Notes: a model not told the origin generated them from the sequence alone. A DNA stretch of 64,000 nt from Pelistega sp. (GCA_030538255.1 JAUNUI010000003.1:98777-162776); one strand, 5' to 3'; counted from the first letter of the stretch, positions 26,247-35,131 are shown. Made by a program: numbers and translations.

Positions 26247-26290
26247 TCGCTTAATACTATCCTGAAGATTGGACCACGTTGCATTCATCG
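26219..26290 (+). repeat. Two-copy repeat of the phosphatase gene 3' end
   Basis: TCCTGAAGATTGG at 26219-26231, inside the last codons of the phosphatase gene, recurs at 26260-26272. The match continues as TTGCA and TCG on both sides of the stop, with period 41 bases. The second copy is non-coding and partly decayed. Confidence 0.75.
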
Positions 26291-26500
26291 AGCCTAAGAT
26301 GCGCATCAGTATGTTAAGAGTAAGGCGCTTATTGATTCAAGCTGAAATTTACATCCCCTATGCCTAAGATGCGTGCTTATTATGTTTGAGGGGGGAAAGT
26401 GAATCACGCCTAAAACCTATTTGATTTATAGTGGCTTTCTAGGTGGGCTGGCCTCAAGCGTCTATGATAGTGAAGATTAATGATTCACCAAAGGATAATG

Positions 26501-27091
26501 ATGAGCGATCAAGCAGAATACTTCCATGATAAATATGGCATGACCAAAACCCACTCAGCGGTGGTCGATGCTATGCAAACTGTCGCCCCTTGTAAGGCGC
26601 TTGATCTTGGCTGTGGCCAAGGGCGTAACGCACTTTATTTGAGCTTGAAGGGTTTTGATGTAACCGCTAGTGACTATAATCCTGGTGGGATGGGCACAGT
26701 AGAGGCGATCGCTGAAGCTGAGGGCTTGCAAGTCCGCACCCAAGTTTATGATATGAACCAAGCGGCAATTGATGAGTCATATGATTTTATGGTGGCAACG
26801 GTGGTGTTTATGTTCTTGCAAGCACAGCGTGTGCCTGAGATTATTGCCAATATGCAAGCGCAAACGAATCCAGGCGGCTACAACTTGATTGTTTCAGCGA
26901 TGGACACAGAGGATCATCCTTGCCACATGCCCTTCTCCTTTACCTTTAAAGAGAATGAATTGCGTGATTATTATCAGAGCTGGGAGTTGATTGCCTATCA
27001 GGAAGAGGTAGGCGCCATGCATGCACGTGATGCCCAGGGTAATCCAATCCAATTGAAGTTTGTCACGATGCTAGCGAAGAAACCTGCTTAA
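26501..27091 (+). CDS. tehB: Tellurite-resistance-type SAM methyltransferase TehB
   Basis: 196 residues, essentially the length of Escherichia coli TehB. Starts MSDQAEYFHDKYGMTKTHS; the SAM-binding motif is ALDLGCGQGRNALYLS near residue 33. The family segments MVATVVFMFLQ and NPGGYNLIVSAMDTEDHPC are present. TehB methylates tellurite-derived species and may act on other thiol-reactive compounds. ATG 26501 is chosen for AAGGA five bases upstream; ATG 26498 and 26480 are in frame. Single-gene unit followed by a strong terminator. Confidence 0.9.
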   Translation: MSDQAEYFHDKYGMTKTHSAVVDAMQTVAPCKALDLGCGQGRNALYLSLKGFDVTASDYNPGGMGTVEAIAEAEGLQVRTQVYDMNQAAIDESYDFMVATVVFMFLQAQRVPEIIANMQAQTNPGGYNLIVSAMDTEDHPCHMPFSFTFKENELRDYYQSWELIAYQEEVGAMHARDAQGNPIQLKFVTMLAKKPA

Positions 27092-27231
27092 GCAGGCTGA
27101 CTCAGGGTTCTGTCAATTAGATATAGTCATATTTGGTACAAGACTTGGCAAGATGAATGATGTTGTATGAGTGTCTGGTTTAGTGAAATATGTGTTTAGT
27201 TAAATAGCATATCGTTCCAATTTTCTCTCTA

Positions 27232-27267
27232 CTGACCATTGATTAAGTTGCAATGGTCAGTTTTTTT
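27232..27267 (+). terminator. Rho-independent terminator downstream of tehB
   Basis: Perfect 10-bp stem CTGACCATTG / CAATGGTCAG with a nine-base loop, followed by seven T residues. It lies 140 bases beyond the tehB stop. Confidence 0.9.
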
Positions 27268-27280
27268 ATTGGTGCGTTTT

Positions 27281-27438
27281 TTGGCAAAAGCCCTTGCTTA
27301 ATTTCACGTGCCTTAATCATTTGCAAAAGCCATTGATGTATTTCTTGCCTCCTTGTTAATTGGCAAAATTCATTGATGCATTTCTCGTCTCTTGTTAATT
27401 GGCAAAGACCATTGACTTATTTCTCATACTTTATTAAT
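27281..27438. repeat. Four imperfect tandem repeats of about 39-40 bp
   Basis: Units begin at 27281, 27321, 27360 and 27399. Each has the pattern TTGGCAAAA, then CATTGATG, then ATTTCT and a TTAAT end. The first unit is the most diverged. The rest of the 660-base gap (27092-27748) has no gene, only further loose repeats of GGCTGTA-GTGTTTTGGCG around 27560-27640. Confidence 0.8.
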
Positions 27439-27748
27439 ATTAGGATTATCTAAATTAGAAATTTCTTAATTAGTATTTTCTAATTTGTATTTGGCCAGAT
27501 TTTGTATGTCGTTGATGGTGGCTAATGGTGGTGCGATTGTTATGCTTTGCCTGTTGTACTTAGGCTGTAAGTGTTTTGGCGGCGAATAGTAGCGTGGCTT
27601 TTTGTGCGCTGCTTGTTGCGATTGGCTGTAGGTGTTTTGGCGACTTCAGGCTGTCGCCACTTGCTGTAGTGGTGTCGGATGACAGTGACTTCATTTAAGC
27701 CGTATTAGCGACATTATTTTATTAATCTCTTTTTTAGCTGAGGTAATT

Positions 27749-28093
27749 ATGAGTAAGTTCAAGGATTTAACTAAGTTTGTTTCAAGCAATTTACGTGATT
27801 TAAAACAAGGCAATCCAGAGTTGATGCAGGGTTTTAGCGCCTTATCGCAAGCCGCCTCTAAAGCTGGCGCACTGGACGAGAAGACCAAGGAATTGCTCGC
27901 CCTGGCGATCGCTATTGCTATTCGTTGTGATGATTGCATTGGTTTTCATACGCAAGCGTGTATTCGCTTAGGGATGACTAAGCAAGAGTTGGAAGAGCTT
28001 GTGGGCGTAGCGGTGATGATGGGTGGTGGCCCTTCATTAATGTATGGTAGTCATGCCATAGCGGCGTATAAAGAGTTTACCGAAGCGGCTTAA
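27749..28093 (+). CDS. Carboxymuconolactone decarboxylase (AhpD-like) family protein
   Basis: 114 residues. AIRCDDCIGFHTQACIRLGMTKQELEELVGVAVMMGGGPSLMYG carries the CxxC-xx-H motif of AhpD-like proteins, so a thiol peroxidase-related or redox role is more likely than lactone decarboxylation. The motif Cys pair is near residues 54 and 57. TGAGGTAATT precedes the ATG. Single-gene unit with a palindromic terminator downstream. No pathway is visible around it. Confidence 0.88.
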   Translation: MSKFKDLTKFVSSNLRDLKQGNPELMQGFSALSQAASKAGALDEKTKELLALAIAIAIRCDDCIGFHTQACIRLGMTKQELEELVGVAVMMGGGPSLMYGSHAIAAYKEFTEAA

Positions 28094-28114
28094 TTGGCTT
28101 GGTTTTATAGGCTT

Positions 28115-28142
28115 GATTGCTCAATTAATTGAGCAATCTTTC
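28115..28142 (+). terminator. Palindromic terminator downstream of the AhpD-like gene
   Basis: GATTGCTCAA and TTGAGCAATC form a perfect 10-bp stem around TTAA, followed by TTT. The perfect symmetry would also suit a protein-binding site. Confidence 0.6.
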
Positions 28143-28352
28143 CGTGTTGTTGGTGCTGTGATAAAACCATAGTTGCTAGACGCTAAGACAATAATAGTTG
28201 TTTCATCTGCTGGATTTTTTGACTTAATATTATTAACATACGGTACTTTTTTTCCTATACTTTAATCATAAAGTCAAAATACCGCTCAATATACCGTACG
28301 TCAAACTTCAATACTTAATCTACGCAAGCAACGCTAACAACCGTTCAGAAAG

Positions 28353-28390
28353 CAAAAAACCCAGATAATTCAATGAGTTATCTGGGTTTC
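28353..28390 (-). terminator. Terminator of the tRNA-Ser gene
   Basis: On the minus strand, AACCCAGATAA pairs with TTATCTGGGTT around a nine-base loop, followed by a T-run (A residues 28354-28359 on the plus strand). It sits 35 bases beyond the tRNA 3' end. Confidence 0.88.
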
Positions 28391-28424
28391 TTACGTTGTA
28401 TACATTGCTAATGTATGGTGTTCT

Positions 28425-28518
28425 TGGCGGGCACGGAGGGATTCGAACCCTCGATACAGGTTTAAGCCCGTATGCTTCCTTAGCAGGGAAGTGCCTTCAG
28501 CCTCTCGGCCACGTACCC
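28425..28518 (-). tRNA. tRNA-Ser (anticodon GCU)
   Basis: About 91 bases plus an encoded CCA. The acceptor arm GGGTACG/CGTGCCC, the D region GTGGCCGAGAGGCTGAAGG and the anticodon loop CTGCTAA (anticodon GCT) are all present. A long variable arm and the T arm GAGGGTTCGAATCCCTC complete it. The long variable arm and anticodon identify the serine isoacceptor for AGC/AGU codons. The CCA end is at 28425-28427 on the plus strand. Confidence 0.96.
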
Positions 28519-28727
28519 GAACAATCTAGAAGTATAACAATATTTATCTAGAACGCCAATAAATTTAAGCCTTTCAGCAAAAAAATATTATTTTCTGTCG
28601 GTCTAAACCTACACTTGTGCAGGTTTAGGCCTTATAACGTTAAGCTCTTTGGCCTATATTCTAACAATGACTACGTTCTTAGACTTATGTCTACGAGTCT
28701 AGACTAAGAAACAGACCTAGCGCGAAT

Positions 28728-29996
28728 TTACTTCTCTTCAACAGGCTCAGTTTCGCCTAAGTTGAATGCTTTATGGAGGGCACGAACAGCCAGTTCCATA
28801 TATTTATCTTCGATAGCGACTGAAGTTTTAATTTCACTTGTCGTAATCATCTGGATATTAACGCCTTCTTCCGCTAGGGTACGGAACATCTTACTGGCTA
28901 CACCAGCGTGTGAACGCATACCGATACCAACGATAGAGACTTTACATACTTTGTCATCAGCGATCACTTGACGCGCACCAACTGCAGGTACCACGGTATT
29001 ATTAATCACTTCGATAGCACGCTTGAAGTCAGAACGGTTAACGGTAAATGAGAAGTCTGTTGTGCCATCGACTGATTGGTTTTGAATAATCATATCGAGT
29101 TCAATATTGGCTTTAGCGATGGGGTCTAGAATGGCAAAGGCCACGCCTGGTTTATCCGGTACGCCTAGTAAAGTGATTTTTGCTTCGTCGCGGCTAAAAG
29201 CGATACCTGAAACTAATGCCGATTCCATTTTTGCGTCTTCCTCGAAAGTAATCAATGTGCCTGAATTTTTCTCAATTTCAATGTCTAATTCAGGATCAGT
29301 TAAAGATGAGAGTACACGAAGGGGTACTTTATATTTACCTGCAAATTCAACTGAGCGAATTTGTAAAATTTTAGAGCCTAGTGAGGCCATCTCAAGCATC
29401 TCTTCAAAAGAGATAACGCTTAAACGACGCGCTTCAGGCTCAATGCGTGGGTCTGTTGTATAAACACCATCAACGTCGGTAAATGTCAAACATTCGTCCG
29501 CACCAATAGCGGCAGCAATCGCCACAGCTGAAGTATCTGAGCCGCCACGGCCAAGCGTGGTAATATGGCCATCAGGGTCAATGCCTTGGAAGCCCGTAAC
29601 CACCACCACCTTGCCATCGGCAAGGTCAGCTTTAATGCGTTCTGGGTTGATAGACTTAATGCGCGCTTTGGTAAAGCTGCTATCTGTCTCAACAGGTACT
29701 TGCCAGCCTGTATAGCTGCGTGCGGCAACACCTTGAGTTTGTAAGGCAATGGCTAATAAAGCGCTACTGGCTTGCTCACCGGTTGAGGCTAACATATCGA
29801 GCTCACGACGATCAGCGAGTTCGTTGATCTCTTTAGCTAAACCGAGAAGGCGGTTCGTTTCACCTGCCATGGCAGATGGGACCACAACCACTTGGTGCCC
29901 AGCTTTATGCCATTTGGCGACACGTTTTGCCACATTTTGAATACGTTCGACTGAACCCATTGAGGTTCCGCCATATTTATGTACGATTAGAGACAT
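28728..29996 (-). CDS. lysC: Aspartate kinase
   Basis: 422 residues. It phosphorylates aspartate at the head of the lysine, threonine and methionine pathways. The N-terminal kinase signature VHKYGGTSMGS and the central GFQGIDPDGHITTLGRGGSDTSAVAIAAA are clear. Two C-terminal ACT domains (from about residue 265, ITLLGVPDKPGVAFAIL, and VSIVGIGMRSHAGVASKMF) point to feedback control by lysine and/or threonine. This is the short monofunctional LysC type common in betaproteobacteria. The gene is transcribed toward the tRNA and diverges from the TRIC channel gene. Confidence 0.95.
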   Translation of the reverse strand: MSLIVHKYGGTSMGSVERIQNVAKRVAKWHKAGHQVVVVPSAMAGETNRLLGLAKEINELADRRELDMLASTGEQASSALLAIALQTQGVAARSYTGWQVPVETDSSFTKARIKSINPERIKADLADGKVVVVTGFQGIDPDGHITTLGRGGSDTSAVAIAAAIGADECLTFTDVDGVYTTDPRIEPEARRLSVISFEEMLEMASLGSKILQIRSVEFAGKYKVPLRVLSSLTDPELDIEIEKNSGTLITFEEDAKMESALVSGIAFSRDEAKITLLGVPDKPGVAFAILDPIAKANIELDMIIQNQSVDGTTDFSFTVNRSDFKRAIEVINNTVVPAVGARQVIADDKVCKVSIVGIGMRSHAGVASKMFRTLAEEGVNIQMITTSEIKTSVAIEDKYMELAVRALHKAFNLGETEPVEEK

Positions 29997-30079
29997 CTTC
30001 TTGATAAAATAGTGGTTTAAAATAAGTTTAATCTTTCCATTTTACATCTACTTAGCCTTAATAGTATGGGTTTTGTGCA

Positions 30080-30688
30080 ATGAATCATATCTTATTGGTC
30101 ATTTTTGATTTGCTGGGTACTTTTGCCTTTGCGGTTAGTGGTGTTTTAGCCGCAAAACAGAAGCGTCTCGATCTTTTCGGGATAACATTTATTGCCTTCG
30201 TGACGGCTTGTGGCGGTGGCATTTTTCGTGACCTCAGTTTAGGCGCAACGCCTCCTGCCGCTTTTGACGACTGGCGTTACATGACGGTTCCTGTCGTGGC
30301 GGTGGCATTTACCTTAATATTCCGACGCTATATTGAGCGCTTAAGCTTTCCGATTTTTTTGTTCGACGCGATTGGCCTAGGGGTATTCGCAGTGAGTGGT
30401 GCGCATAAAGCCTTGGTTTGGGGGGCGAGTCCGCAGATGGCGGTATTTATGGGGATGCTCACTTCTATCGGTGGTGGTATGATTCGTGACATTATGCTGA
30501 ACCGAACACCTGATGTTCTGTCAAAAGAGATCTACGGCTTAGCGGCTCTGGTCGGTGCAACGATTATGACCTTGGGCTCCTACACGAATATGCATAATAT
30601 TGTGGTCGCGGCTATTGGGGCATCAGTCGCATTTATTATTCGTTTCTTATCTTTTCACCGCGGTTGGGAGCTGCCACGCTTTTTATAA
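30080..30688 (+). CDS. TRIC-type cation channel family protein (YicG/YadS-like)
   Basis: 202 residues with about seven hydrophobic segments in two related halves. The duplicated motifs GGGIFRDLSLG (near residue 51) and GGGMIRDIMLN (near 137) are the hallmark of this inner-membrane family, formerly UPF0126. Members are trimeric cation channels of uncertain physiological role in bacteria. No clear Shine-Dalgarno; divergent from lysC with an 83-base gap. The gene's last codons are the first unit of a degenerate tandem repeat that continues downstream. Confidence 0.88.
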   Translation: MNHILLVIFDLLGTFAFAVSGVLAAKQKRLDLFGITFIAFVTACGGGIFRDLSLGATPPAAFDDWRYMTVPVVAVAFTLIFRRYIERLSFPIFLFDAIGLGVFAVSGAHKALVWGASPQMAVFMGMLTSIGGGMIRDIMLNRTPDVLSKEIYGLAALVGATIMTLGSYTNMHNIVVAAIGASVAFIIRFLSFHRGWELPRFL

Positions 30689-30850
30689 GCTGACTGAACT
30701 AGTGAATTGTTGTGGTTTTTTTAAAAGCTCATCGAGCTTGTGCACTGCTACGATTTTTTAAAAGTAGACCGAGCCTGGGAGCGACTATGCTTTGTATTAA
30801 CTTACCGAACTTGTGAACTGCCCCGGTTTTCAAACAGCCAACGTGACGAA
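30662..30850. repeat. Degenerate ~37-bp tandem repeats starting in the TRIC gene 3' end
   Basis: The unit pattern is GAGCTGCCACG, then a T-run, then TAAGC and GACCGAGC. Copy 1 is the end of the coding sequence and its stop. About four decayed copies follow at roughly 37-base steps. The remaining 110 bases to the next gene hold no other feature except its probable promoter. Confidence 0.65.
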
Positions 30851-30961
30851 GAGCGATCAGGCTAATCGTAATATTATTGTAAATGGGCGCGTGACTAACA
30901 GCTATCATGCTGCTAGCTATCACGCTGCCGACTAGATTATTAAAGTTATTAAGGAATTTTT

Positions 30962-31906
30962 ATGCAATCTGCAAAACGTATTTTAATGATTGGACCTATG
31001 CATGAGACTGTGATGCAGCACACCGCAAAGCATTATGATGTGCTGGAATTATGGCGCCATGATAATCCACTTGAAGTTTTGCAAGCGCAGGGCAAGGGTA
31101 TTGAAGCGGTTATTACGGGTGCTTTCTTCGGTATCAAGAATGAGTACTTAGATTTCTTGCCTGATGTCAAAGTGGTGAGTACTTTTGGTGTGGGTTACGA
31201 TAGTATTGATACGCAAGCTTTAGCTGAGCGCGGTATTCAGTTAGGCAATACGCCCGATGTGTTAAATGATGCGGTGGCGGATACGGCGATTGCGCTCTTA
31301 TTGGCCGTGGTGCGAGAGGTCGTGCGTACGGATCGTTATGTTCGTGAAGGGTGTTGGCCACAGGGCTTTTATGGTCTAACGCCGAATGTTTCAGGTAAGA
31401 AGGTTGGCATTGTTGGTTTAGGCAGTATTGGTAAAGTAATCGCTAAGCGCTTAGGTGGTTTTGATTGTGATATTGCCTACCATAATCGTAGCCAACGTAC
31501 CGATGTGGATTATGCATATTTTTCAAGCTTAAATGATTTGGCCGCTTGGTCGGATTTCTTAATTGTGGCCACTGTTGGTGGAACACAGACCCAAAATCTG
31601 ATTAATGCACAAGTGCTTGCAGCCTTAGGGCCGCAGGGATATCTCGTGAATATTGCGCGTGGTACGGTAGTCGATGAGGAAGCTTTACTGAAGGCCTTGC
31701 AAGAGAAAACCATTGCGGGCGCAGGCTTAGATGTATTCACGAATGAACCACATGTACCGGAGGCGTTTTTTGCTTTAGATAATGTGGTCTTGATGCCGCA
31801 CTTGGCGAGTGCCACGCATGAGACCCGTGAAGCCATGGCACAGCGTGTAATTGAAAACCTTGAAGCCTTTTTTCAAGATGGGGAAGTGGTGTCACGGGTA
31901 GTTTAA
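30962..31906 (+). CDS. D-isomer 2-hydroxyacid dehydrogenase (glyoxylate/hydroxypyruvate reductase-like)
   Basis: 314 residues. It is an NAD(P)-dependent cytoplasmic oxidoreductase. The Rossmann motif GLGSIGK lies near residue 156 and is followed by HNRSQR (about 175), where an Arg suggests NADPH preference. LVNIARGTVVDEEAL supplies the catalytic Arg region, and the catalytic His is in MPHLASATHETR. Closest in feel to glyoxylate/hydroxypyruvate reductases (GhrB/GyaR type); the exact substrate cannot be read from sequence. AAGGAATTTTT precedes the ATG. Confidence 0.88.
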   Translation: MQSAKRILMIGPMHETVMQHTAKHYDVLELWRHDNPLEVLQAQGKGIEAVITGAFFGIKNEYLDFLPDVKVVSTFGVGYDSIDTQALAERGIQLGNTPDVLNDAVADTAIALLLAVVREVVRTDRYVREGCWPQGFYGLTPNVSGKKVGIVGLGSIGKVIAKRLGGFDCDIAYHNRSQRTDVDYAYFSSLNDLAAWSDFLIVATVGGTQTQNLINAQVLAALGPQGYLVNIARGTVVDEEALLKALQEKTIAGAGLDVFTNEPHVPEAFFALDNVVLMPHLASATHETREAMAQRVIENLEAFFQDGEVVSRVV

Positions 31907-31933
31907 TTATTAAACAAACTTATTGATTATTGA

Positions 31934-31960
31934 GTGGGTTCGAATCCCGGCCAGCCCATC
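31934..31960 (+). pseudogene. 3' fragment of a tRNA gene
   Basis: The segment holds a T-loop core GGGTTCGAATCCC followed by an acceptor-like CCAGCCCA. No 5' half (acceptor, D arm or anticodon arm) exists upstream: the 27 bases before it are plain A/T-rich sequence after the dehydrogenase stop. A terminator follows. Either a remnant of a deleted tRNA gene or an attachment-site copy left by an integrated element. Confidence 0.6.
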
Positions 31961-31986
31961 CTATTAATTCTTAATTATGTCTTTAA

Positions 31987-32018
31987 GGCGCCCAGATAGT
32001 GTATTGGGCGCTTTTTTA
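31987..32018 (+). terminator. Rho-independent terminator
   Basis: GCGCCCA / TGGGCGC stem with a 10-base loop and six T residues. It serves the dehydrogenase gene now and may originally have ended the lost tRNA transcript. Confidence 0.88.
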
Positions 32019-32057
32019 TGGGAAAAAGGCGGCGCTGTTGATCTTGACGATGTGCGC

Positions 32058-32540
32058 TTATCGTCGATTACGACGTCGAAAATCTTCAGGATAAATTGCA
32101 TTCCCTTCAGCCCAAATGCCGCGTTTAAGACGACGTGCTTGGGCTTCAGCTTTAGTATAGGCGGGGTCCTTCAGGTAACGTACATAGGCCCAGGCATAGC
32201 CACTTTGCACCATCTCTAAATTAATATTACGTTGATTAAGATAGACCGTACCTAAGACACGTTTATAGCGATCGCGGCCATCAACGCGAATCTGCACGTT
32301 TTTATGAATCACGAGGTCGCGTAAATAGTTACGGGCTTTTTGCCCAAAAGCCTGTTTACGTTCAGGGGCGTCAATTTCACTTAGTCGCACCCGATGTTGT
32401 GTTTTATCTTTGTCAAGACAGTTAATCGTGTCGCCGTCACTCACATTCACGACTTTGCAAAGCAGGGTCTGAGCCTGAGCAAGTTGTGGTGTGACTAGTA
32501 AACTTAGGATAAGTGAAATAAAAAATATATATTTAAACAT
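32058..32540 (-). CDS. Secreted thermonuclease (SNase-like) family protein
   Basis: 160 residues. The N-terminal FFISLILSLLVTPQLAQA is a signal peptide. The SNase fold has VVNVSDGDTINCLD, then VRLSEIDAPERKQAFGQKARNYL and DRYKRVLGTVYL. The catalytic Arg/Glu pattern of staphylococcal nuclease is therefore present (R-x-x-x-I-D-A-P-E). Likely a periplasmic or extracellular nuclease. The C-terminus is basic (RRRNRR). It stands convergent to the dehydrogenase unit and divergent from mmsB. No defence link is evident. Confidence 0.9.
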   Translation of the reverse strand: MFKYIFFISLILSLLVTPQLAQAQTLLCKVVNVSDGDTINCLDKDKTQHRVRLSEIDAPERKQAFGQKARNYLRDLVIHKNVQIRVDGRDRYKRVLGTVYLNQRNINLEMVQSGYAWAYVRYLKDPAYTKAEAQARRLKRGIWAEGNAIYPEDFRRRNRR

Positions 32541-32665
32541 TCAATCGGCGAACTAAGAGTAAAGCTTGTATCAACAAAAAAGGCTCAAGATGACAATATA
32601 TGACTATACCATTATTTAAAGTGTGGGGAAAAATGACAAGCTTGCTGCATTCATGCGCCTTTTCT

Positions 32666-32682
32666 CTAGGGACTATCCCTAG
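32666..32682. promoter_or_regulatory. Perfect inverted repeat upstream of mmsB
   Basis: CTAGGGA-CTA-TCCCTAG, a 7+3+7 palindrome in the 285-base gap between the divergent nuclease gene and mmsB, about 145 bases from the mmsB start. A candidate operator; no regulator gene is adjacent. Confidence 0.4.
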
Positions 32683-32825
32683 AAACGTGTATAAATCGTC
32701 TTTTAAATGACATTCTCAGGTATAAATACAGCTTATTGTTTAGCCAATGAATAAATAAGAATGAAATCCGCTAGACATATCAATGCGTGCGTGGCAACAC
32801 GAGGTGCATAAAATTTGGAGACAAT

Positions 32826-33713
32826 ATGAAGATTGGTTTTGTAGGCTTGGGCAATATGGGCGGCCCAATGGCATTGAATTTGCTCAAAGCAGGACATAGC
32901 TTAAGTGTTTTTGACCTTGTCCCGAGCTCGGTAGAAACCTTGGTGCAAGCGGGAGCGCAAGCGTGCTCAAGCCCTGCTGATGTGGCAAAGCAAGAGATTG
33001 ATGTTTTAGTGACGATGTTGCCTGCTTCAATTCATGTGCGCTCTGTTTACTTAGGCGAAGATGGCATCCTGCAAGCGGTCAAACCATCTGTTTTATTAAT
33101 TGATTCTTCAACGATCGATCCGCAAACTGCCCGTGAGGTTGCCTCTGCTGCTCTGAAGCAAGGTAATCCTATGTTAGATGCGCCTGTCTCAGGTGGTACG
33201 GGGGGGGCACAAGCAGGTACCTTGACTTTTATGGTGGGTGGTTCAGAAGAAGACTATAGCCGGGCACAAGATGTCCTCTCTGCTATGGGTAAGAATATTG
33301 TTTACTGCGGCGGTCCTGGTAATGGTCAAGTCGCTAAAATTGCGAATAATATGCTGCTAGGTATCTCTATGATTGGTGCCGCGGAAGCGATGAATCTAGG
33401 GGTTTCATTAGGGATGGATCCGAAGATTCTTGCGGGTATTATTAATACTTCATCAGGTCGCTGCTGGAGTAGCGAAGTGTATAATCCATATCCTGGGGTC
33501 GTTGAGACGGCGCCAGCTTCACGTAATTATACAGGTGGCTTCGGTGCTGATTTAATGTTGAAGGATTTGGGTTTGGCGACCGAAGCGGCTCGTCATATTA
33601 AAGCACCCGTCACCTTAGGTGCGACGGCACAGCAACTCTATCAAACCTTCAGTAATCTAGGTCATGGCGGCTTAGATTTCTCAGCCATCATCAAGATGAT
33701 GAGCAAGCAGTAG
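32826..33713 (+). CDS. mmsB: 3-hydroxyisobutyrate dehydrogenase
   Basis: 295 residues. The NAD-binding motif is [21 protein letters not shown] at the N-terminus. The substrate-binding signature is [22 protein letters not shown] near residue 119, and [15 protein letters not shown] near 167 contains the catalytic Lys. It oxidises 3-hydroxyisobutyrate in valine degradation. ATG 32826 is chosen because TTGGAG sits just upstream; the frame is open to 32787. It lies only a few bases before an acyl-CoA dehydrogenase gene, so the pair probably forms a branched-chain degradation operon. Confidence 0.93.
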   Translation: MKIGFVGLGNMGGPMALNLLKAGHSLSVFDLVPSSVETLVQAGAQACSSPADVAKQEIDVLVTMLPASIHVRSVYLGEDGILQAVKPSVLLIDSSTIDPQTAREVASAALKQGNPMLDAPVSGGTGGAQAGTLTFMVGGSEEDYSRAQDVLSAMGKNIVYCGGPGNGQVAKIANNMLLGISMIGAAEAMNLGVSLGMDPKILAGIINTSSGRCWSSEVYNPYPGVVETAPASRNYTGGFGADLMLKDLGLATEAARHIKAPVTLGATAQQLYQTFSNLGHGGLDFSAIIKMMSKQ

Positions 33714-33721
33714 GAGTGAGT

Positions 33722-34864
33722 ATGTTTAGTACAGCCTTGGGTGAAGAACAGCAAATGATCCGCGATATGGCGCGTGATTTTGCACAGAATGAAATTAAAC
33801 CCCATGCAGAACAATGGGAAAAAGACGGTTGGCTTGATTCCGCCACCATTACTCAGATGGGGGAATTAGGTTTATTGGGCATGACAGTTCCTGCTGAATA
33901 TGGTGGCTCGTTCACGGACTATGTCTCCTATGCTTTGGCGGTGGAAGAAATTTCTGCAGCGGATGCAGCGATGGGCACCATGATGAGTGTGCATAGTTCG
34001 GTAGGGTGTGGCCCAATTCTTAAGGTAGGCACTGACGCTCAGAAAGAGCAGTGGTTGCCCGATATGAGCGCTGGTAAAATTATCGGTAGCTTTTGCTTGA
34101 CAGAACCGCAAGCAGGTTCTGAAGCGAATAATTTAAAATGTCGTGCGACCCTAGAGAATGGTGAATGGGTGCTCAATGGCGCTAAGCAATTTGTCACGAA
34201 CGGCAAGCGCGCTGGCGTAGCGATTGTCTTTGCGGTGACCGATCCAGATCTTGGTAAGAAAGGTATTTCGGCTTTTATCGTACCAACCAATTCACCAGGT
34301 TATATTGTGAGTCGTGTTGAACAGAAAATGGGTATTCGTGCTTCAGACACCTGCGCGATTACGTTTGATAATTGTCGTATTCCTGAGGCGAATTTATTAG
34401 GTGAACGAGGCAAGGGTCTTTCGATTGCTTTATCTAACTTAGAGAATGGTCGTATCGGCATTGGTGCACAATCTGTCGGTATTGCGCGTGCTGCTGCAGA
34501 AGCTGCTGTGCAATACGCTAAAGAGCGTGTACAGTTTGGCAAGCCCTTATATGAACACCAAAGTGTCGCTAATATGTTAGCGGAGATGCACACGCAAGTC
34601 GAAGCTGCACGTTTGATGGTCTTACATGCGGCCTCACTTAAAGACCGTGGTGTCCCTTGTTTATCACAGGCGTCACAGGCTAAGCTATTTGCCTCTGAGA
34701 CAGCTGAGCGCGTATGTTCTATGGCCATTCAAGTGCATGGTGGCTACGGCTTTTTAGAGGATTACGCAGTTCAACGATATTACCGTGATGCGCGTATTAC
34801 GCAGATTTATGAGGGCACGAGCGAAGTACAAAAAATCGTGATTGCTCGCAGTTTAATAGACTAA
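33722..34864 (+). CDS. Acyl-CoA dehydrogenase (branched-chain type likely)
   Basis: 380 residues. The FAD-dependent acyl-CoA dehydrogenase motifs [12 protein letters not shown] (near residue 123) and [34 protein letters not shown] (C-terminal) are clear. The Glu in QIYEGTS is the usual catalytic base. Linkage with mmsB suggests an isobutyryl-CoA or short branched-chain substrate (inference). ATG 33722 has AGGAGTGA directly upstream; GTG 33716 is in frame. Expected to be soluble and to feed electrons to ETF. Confidence 0.9.
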   Translation: MFSTALGEEQQMIRDMARDFAQNEIKPHAEQWEKDGWLDSATITQMGELGLLGMTVPAEYGGSFTDYVSYALAVEEISAADAAMGTMMSVHSSVGCGPILKVGTDAQKEQWLPDMSAGKIIGSFCLTEPQAGSEANNLKCRATLENGEWVLNGAKQFVTNGKRAGVAIVFAVTDPDLGKKGISAFIVPTNSPGYIVSRVEQKMGIRASDTCAITFDNCRIPEANLLGERGKGLSIALSNLENGRIGIGAQSVGIARAAAEAAVQYAKERVQFGKPLYEHQSVANMLAEMHTQVEAARLMVLHAASLKDRGVPCLSQASQAKLFASETAERVCSMAIQVHGGYGFLEDYAVQRYYRDARITQIYEGTSEVQKIVIARSLID

Positions 34865-35046
34865 GCGTTAAGCACTTTAGCACTTTAGCAGCGTAGAGCA
34901 TGAGGCTGTAGCCTAGCTCGCAGTAAGTGGTTTGAATTTGGCTTTAAAGTCAGTAGTTAAGTTTTTGCTTTAAGGCCAATGGCTTTTAACGTAGTTTTGT
35001 AACCGAAGTCGTTGTATTAGTAAATTGTATTTGCTAATACTTTTAC

Positions 35047-35079
35047 ATCCCCGACTCCTAGTGAGTTGGGGATTTTTTT
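35047..35079 (+). terminator. Rho-independent terminator
   Basis: ATCCCCGACT pairs with AGTTGGGGAT around CCTAGTG and is followed by TTTTTTT. It closes the mmsB-acyl-CoA dehydrogenase unit just before corA. Confidence 0.92.
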
Positions 35080-35131
35080 GTTTAGTGAATTGCGTTATAT
35101 AATGATGATATCTTATTAAATCGAGGTGCTT

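Noticed and set aside
28601-28630. Inverted repeat CTAAACCT/AGGTTTAG past lysC as a terminator
   Set aside because: Stem is short and there is no adjoining T-run on the lysC strand; left unannotated.
32058-32540. The thermonuclease as part of a defence system
   Set aside because: It has a signal peptide and ordinary neighbours; a general secreted nuclease is the simpler reading.
34300-34728. 142-codon minus-strand frame inside the acyl-CoA dehydrogenase gene
   Set aside because: Antisense shadow in a well-conserved gene, no ribosome binding site.
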